A stretch of 64,000 bases of DNA from Flavobacterium sp. LC2016-12. Lineage in GTDB: Bacteria > Bacteroidota > Bacteroidia > Flavobacteriales > Flavobacteriaceae. Positions 60,389-64,000 of the stretch are shown piece by piece. Positions within the stretch are counted from its first letter, which is position 1. Each line of letters starts with the position of its first letter. Where the stretch lies: the NCBI RefSeq assembly GCF_015351595.1, contig NZ_JADKPT010000001.1:62001-126000 (forward strand), in the 5' to 3' direction. The translations under genes and the position numbers were made by a program. Below the pieces are notes generated by a model. That model was given only the letters and a program-made list of their open reading frames with translations, ran no database searches and was not told where the DNA came from.

Positions 60389-61264
60389 ATGCACAACAAT
60401 TTAGTTATTCTTGCGGGCGGAGCATCTTCCCGTATGAAAAAGGAAGCCATTTTAGATAATTTATCGCCAGAAGAAATTGCACAAGCCAATGAAAGAAGTA
60501 AAGGTTTGATTGGAGTAGGAGCAAGCGGAAGACCTTTGTTGGATTATCTTCTATTGAATGCAAAAAAAGCGGGGTATACAAACATCTACATAATTATAGG
60601 AGAACAAGGCGAGTTGTTTAAGGAATTTTATGGAAACCAGAATGAAAATAACAATTTTCACGGGCTTACTATTTCTTTTGCCGTTCAATATATTCCTGAA
60701 GGCAGAGTGAAGCCTTTTGGTACCGCTGATGCCTTGTTTCAGGCAGTAGAACAATTTCCGGAATTAAATACGCAGGAGTATTCAGTTTGCAACAGTGATA
60801 ATTTGTATTCGGCGAAAGCCTTATTGGCGTTAAGAGAAACACAAAGTCCAAATGCTTTTATAAGTTATGATCGCGATGCTTTAGAATTTCCTTCTGAAAG
60901 AATTTCGCGTTTTGCTATCGCCAAATTAGATCAGAATAATCAATTATTGGACATTTTAGAGAAGCCTACAGCAGACGATTTGGAGCATTATAAGGATGTT
61001 GATGGAAAAATAAGAGTGAGTATGAATGCTTTTAAATTTAATGGAAGCACTTTGTATACACATCTTAAAAATTGTCCTGTAAATCCGGAAAGAGATGAAA
61101 AAGAATTGCCGACAGTGCTTTTAAATTCGGTTAAAGCAAATCCGAATACAACATTAGGTATTCCTTTTTCTGAGCACGTCCCGGATTTAACGGCTAAAGA
61201 AGATATTGCCGATGTAAAAGAATATCTAAAGAAACATTATCCGGTTTTAGACTGGAATGTTTAA
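60389..61264 (+). CDS. Sugar-1-phosphate nucleotidyltransferase
   Basis: 291 residues. Nucleotidyltransferase motifs: LVILAGGASSRMKKE at the N terminus (G-G-x-x-S-R-M-K), KPFGTADALFQAVEQF, and YSVCNSDNLYS (metal Asp). It should join a sugar-1-phosphate to an NTP, giving an NDP-sugar. Adjacent to the kinase, so the product of that enzyme is the likely substrate: Gal-1-P or GalNAc-1-P to the UDP-sugar (inference). No GalT-type uridylyltransferase is visible in the window, which this enzyme could replace. Confidence 0.83.
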   Translation: MHNNLVILAGGASSRMKKEAILDNLSPEEIAQANERSKGLIGVGASGRPLLDYLLLNAKKAGYTNIYIIIGEQGELFKEFYGNQNENNNFHGLTISFAVQYIPEGRVKPFGTADALFQAVEQFPELNTQEYSVCNSDNLYSAKALLALRETQSPNAFISYDRDALEFPSERISRFAIAKLDQNNQLLDILEKPTADDLEHYKDVDGKIRVSMNAFKFNGSTLYTHLKNCPVNPERDEKELPTVLLNSVKANPNTTLGIPFSEHVPDLTAKEDIADVKEYLKKHYPVLDWNV

Positions 61265-61446
61265 CAAATATTAACACAAAATTGATATTTAAAGTAGTTA
61301 CGGGTAGCGCATGTTACTTAATTTTTGTTTTACTTTGCAAAAAAAACGCAACAAAGCGTATTTTAATTGCGAAATTGTCGCAAAAGTGTTGGTGCTATTT
61401 TAGATGGATAAAAGTATAATCTATTAACACTCAACCAAAAAGTATT
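61265..61446 (+). promoter_or_regulatory. 182-bp gap upstream of the permease with a small palindrome
   Basis: No gene. TTGCGA-AATTG-TCGCAA (61367-61383) is an inverted repeat, and TACTTTG (61331-61337) is a possible weak -7. None of the TGTGYTCGARMACA sites is present here, so a second control point for the permease is possible. Confidence 0.4.
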
Positions 61447-62820
61447 ATGTCAAACATTGAAAGTATCATACAAGTAGAAAAAAGGAGTGCAATTCTTCCG
61501 ATGGTTATCCTGACCGCATTGTTTTTTATTCTCGGATTTGTAACCTGGTTAAACGGTCCTTTAATTCCATTTTTTGAGTTAGCTTGCGAGCTTTCTTCTT
61601 CACAGGCTTACTTTGTAACTTTTGCCTTTTATATTGCTTATTTTGTAATGGCAATTCCATCATCATGGGTGATCGAAAAAGTGGGATACAAAAACGGTAT
61701 CTCTTTAGGATTGCTAATCATTGCATTTGGCGCATTCATGTTTTATCCTGCTGCAGGAAGCCGTACGTTTTTACTGTTCTTAATAGCACTTTTTGTTATG
61801 GGAACGGGCTTAGCAATTTTACAAACGGCTGCGAATCCTTATGTAGTAGTTATTGGTCCAAGAGAAAGTGCAGCAGCCAGAATAAGTGTTTTAGGAATCG
61901 CTAATAAACTTGCCGGTTTTGTGGCGCCAATTATATTGACAGCATTGGTTTTGTCTAATATGCAGGAATTTACAGCCGATAAAATTGCGATGCTGGATTC
62001 AGTTTCAAAAGCAAATGCTTTAAATTCTCTTGCATTACAATTACAAAGACCTTATCTTTATATGGGATTGATTATTACGGTTTTAGCTTTGTTAGTTAAG
62101 CTTTCTCCACTCCCGGAAATTGATTTGGATGAAGAAGGGAATATTTCAAATTTGAGTATTTTCAAACAAATTAAAAATGCATTCAGACGTCCTCAATTGG
62201 TTTTGGGAGTGATCACTTTAATGTTGTATTTAGCTGCGGAAGTTTTGGCTGGAGATTCAATTGGAGGCTTCGGAAAACAATTAGGAGTGTATGGAGATGA
62301 AGGAAATTTTTATCTAAAGTTAACTTCTTTCACCATGTCAGCTATGGTTGTGGGATATATACTAGGGATAACGTTGATTCCAAAATATCTTTCACAGGTT
62401 ACGGCTTTAAAAGGTTCTGGAATTTTAGGAATCATTTTGGTTTTAGCAATTGTTATTATTTCACCTAAATTAATGATTCAATTACCTGGAATTCCAAATT
62501 TGCCAATTGTAATTCTTTTAGTAGCATTACTTGGTTTGGCAAATGCACTTTGCTGGCCGGCAATTTGGCCAATGGCTCTTGAAGATTTAGGAGGATATAC
62601 TAAGATTGGAAGTGCCATTTTGATTATGGGAATTATTGGAGGAGCTATTTTTCCTTTATTATATGGATTGATTACAGAAACTATAAATACATCAAATATT
62701 GCAGCAGGAACTCAGGAGGTTTCAAGAAGCGGAAATCAGCTTGCCTATTTAATGTTGTTGCCATCTTATATAATGATTCTTTTCTATGCAGTAAAAGGTC
62801 ATAAATACCGAAAATGGTAG
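61447..62820 (+). CDS. FHS-family sugar permease (fucose/glucose/galactose/N-acetylglucosamine type)
   Basis: 457 residues with 12 membrane segments, MFS fold. The pattern FILGFVTWLNGPLIPFFELACELS, ARISVLGIANKLAGFVAPI and ALANALCWPAIWPMALEDLG is that of the FHS subfamily (FucP, GluP, NagP). It imports a monosaccharide from the periplasm by proton symport. With galactokinase-like and NagB-type enzymes adjacent, galactose or an N-acetylated hexosamine is likely. The downstream nagB gene starts 34 bases after. Confidence 0.9.
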   Translation: MSNIESIIQVEKRSAILPMVILTALFFILGFVTWLNGPLIPFFELACELSSSQAYFVTFAFYIAYFVMAIPSSWVIEKVGYKNGISLGLLIIAFGAFMFYPAAGSRTFLLFLIALFVMGTGLAILQTAANPYVVVIGPRESAAARISVLGIANKLAGFVAPIILTALVLSNMQEFTADKIAMLDSVSKANALNSLALQLQRPYLYMGLIITVLALLVKLSPLPEIDLDEEGNISNLSIFKQIKNAFRRPQLVLGVITLMLYLAAEVLAGDSIGGFGKQLGVYGDEGNFYLKLTSFTMSAMVVGYILGITLIPKYLSQVTALKGSGILGIILVLAIVIISPKLMIQLPGIPNLPIVILLVALLGLANALCWPAIWPMALEDLGGYTKIGSAILIMGIIGGAIFPLLYGLITETINTSNIAAGTQEVSRSGNQLAYLMLLPSYIMILFYAVKGHKYRKW

Positions 62821-62854
62821 AATAAACACGAGAAATTAAAAAAAAAACTATATC

Positions 62855-64000
62855 ATGTTAAAAAGTAAAATCGACAAAGCAACAGGATTCGAAAAACGAT
62901 TCGAAAACATCAACACGGTTGTTTTTGAAAATTCTTCTGATGCTTCAAAAGCAGTTGCTCAGGAAATTGCGGCTTTAATTCAATCCAAACAAAAAGAGAA
63001 TCAACCATGTATTTTAGGTCTTGCAACTGGTTCTTCTCCAAAAGGATTGTATGCTGAATTAGTTCGTTTGCATAAAGAAGAGGGATTGAGTTTTAAGAAC
63101 GTAATCAGTTTCAATCTGGATGAATATTATCCGATGGAGCCAAACTCAATCAACAGTTATGTTCGTTTTATGAAAGAATTACTGTTTGATCATGTCGATA
63201 TTTTACCTGAAAATGCCCACGTTCCGGACGGACTTTTAACAAAAGAACAAATTGCAGATTATTGCCATGATTATGAAGCTAAAATTGAAGCTTTAGGCGG
63301 AATCGATTTGCAGATTTTAGGAATTGGAGGAAACGGACATATCGGTTTTAACGAATCTGGTTCGCTTCAAAACTCTAAAACGCGTTTAGTCGCTTTGGAT
63401 CATATTACAAGAGTTGCGGCAAGCAAAGATTTCTTCGGATTAAGTAATACACCAAGAACGGCAATAACGCTTGGTGTCAAAAAAATCATGGAGGCAAAAC
63501 AAGTTATTTTGATGGCTTGGGGAGAAGGGAAATCAAACATTGTAAAAAAATCGGTAGAAGATGAAGTGACGAATCGAGTACCAGCTTCATTTTTACAGGA
63601 ACACAATAACGCCGTTTTTATTTTAGATAAGGAAGCTTCTTCAAAGTTAACCAGAATTAACAAACCTTGGTTGGTAGAAAAAGTAATCTGGACAGATAAA
63701 TTAATTAGAAAAGCGGTTTTAGGATTGGCGCTTCAGCTTAAAAAACCAATTTTAATGTTAACTGATGCTGATTATATCGAAAACGGAATGAGCGATTTAT
63801 TGGCAGATTCTGGCCCGGCTTACGATATCAATATTAAAATCTTTAATAAACTTCAAAATACAATCACGGGCTGGCCAGGAGGAAAGCCAAATGCCGATGA
63901 TTCTAATCGTCCGGAAAGAGCTGAACCGGCTAAAAAACGTGTATTGATTTTCAGTCCACACCCTGATGATGATATTATTAGTATGGGAGGAACGTTCATG
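62855..64000 (+). CDS. nagB: Glucosamine-6-phosphate deaminase fused to PIG-L-type deacetylase (3' end outside window)
   Basis: The frame from the ATG at 62855 is open to the window end (382 codons read here). NagB motifs: GLATGSSPKGLYAEL, VISFNLDEYYPM (active-site Asp) and GIGGNGHIGFNESGS (active-site His). After a linker with PGGKPNADDSN, a second domain begins: KKRVLIFSPHPDDDIISMGG at 363-381, the signature of PIG-L/LmbE zinc deacetylases. Bacteroidota have known NagB-PIG-L fusions of about 640 residues. Deaminase action turns GlcN-6-P into fructose-6-P; the fused domain could supply the deacetylation step (inference). Confidence 0.92.
   Translation, partial: MLKSKIDKATGFEKRFENINTVVFENSSDASKAVAQEIAALIQSKQKENQPCILGLATGSSPKGLYAELVRLHKEEGLSFKNVISFNLDEYYPMEPNSINSYVRFMKELLFDHVDILPENAHVPDGLLTKEQIADYCHDYEAKIEALGGIDLQILGIGGNGHIGFNESGSLQNSKTRLVALDHITRVAASKDFFGLSNTPRTAITLGVKKIMEAKQVILMAWGEGKSNIVKKSVEDEVTNRVPASFLQEHNNAVFILDKEASSKLTRINKPWLVEKVIWTDKLIRKAVLGLALQLKKPILMLTDADYIENGMSDLLADSGPAYDINIKIFNKLQNTITGWPGGKPNADDSNRPERAEPAKKRVLIFSPHPDDDIISMGGTFM

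Noticed and set aside
63400..63663. An 87-residue minus-strand frame near the window end
   Set aside because: It is antisense to the open NagB-PIG-L reading frame that contains clear catalytic motifs.
1..64000. CRISPR array, tRNA, rRNA, insertion sequence or prophage
   Set aside because: No regularly spaced repeats, cloverleaf sequences, rRNA-like sequence or transposase/integrase genes were seen. The repeats found are isolated hairpins.

Overview
This window looks like chromosome from a Flavobacterium-type Bacteroidota. It is AT-rich, and several genes carry Bacteroidota promoter elements of the TAnnTTTG kind. It also has the gliding gene gldI, SusC/SusD outer-membrane pairs, lipoproteins with LxxC boxes, class II and class III glutamine synthetases, and scattered long hairpin repeats between genes. 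No rRNA, tRNA, insertion sequence, prophage or CRISPR array was recognised.

Region 1 (1-34.4 kb) is mostly housekeeping. It starts inside an AraC-type regulator, followed by a secreted esterase, a collagen-like lipoprotein and a TerC-type membrane protein. A divergent pair of unrelated glutamine synthetases (class II and III) follows, then purM, small genes, a GH92 alpha-mannosidase and an M61 peptidase. Next come membrane genes (sterol desaturase family, aquaporin, DoxX, EamA) and a likely operon nrnA-gldI-PPIase-PPIase, in which the last two genes are tandem cyclophilin-FKBP fusions. A CLC transporter with fluoride-type motifs, ridA, cbpM-cbpA, guaA, two LysM proteins and an OsmC protein complete the region.

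Region 2 (34.4-64 kb) is the most interesting part. It is a polysaccharide-utilisation-like locus that appears built for glycoproteins. A run of eleven minus-strand genes goes from SusC/SusD through an arylsulfotransferase-like lipoprotein, a TsdA-like dihaem cytochrome c, a large GH-like protein (DUF6067 type), a DUF5107-TPR protein, an M60 (enhancin/mucinase-type) peptidase, an M1 aminopeptidase, a GH110-type alpha-1,3-galactosidase, a DUF3472 protein and a GH109-type alpha-N-acetylgalactosaminidase. GH109 and GH110 are the families known for removing blood group A and B sugars. A LacI regulator, a divergent CBM9-like gene and a plus-strand catabolic set follow: galactokinase-like GHMP kinase, sugar nucleotidyltransferase, FHS sugar permease, and a NagB-PIG-L fusion cut by the window end.

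The two halves of region 2 are tied together by DNA. A cassette of about 85 bp, containing two 14-bp palindromic operators 23 bp apart and a promoter, occurs upstream of susC and again, in the other orientation, upstream of the kinase gene and next to lacI. The copies differ at only about six positions. The inferred system is import of O-glycan/glycopeptide fragments with terminal alpha-Gal and alpha-GalNAc, surface or periplasmic trimming and proteolysis, and cytoplasmic salvage of galactose and amino sugars, controlled by this LacI protein.
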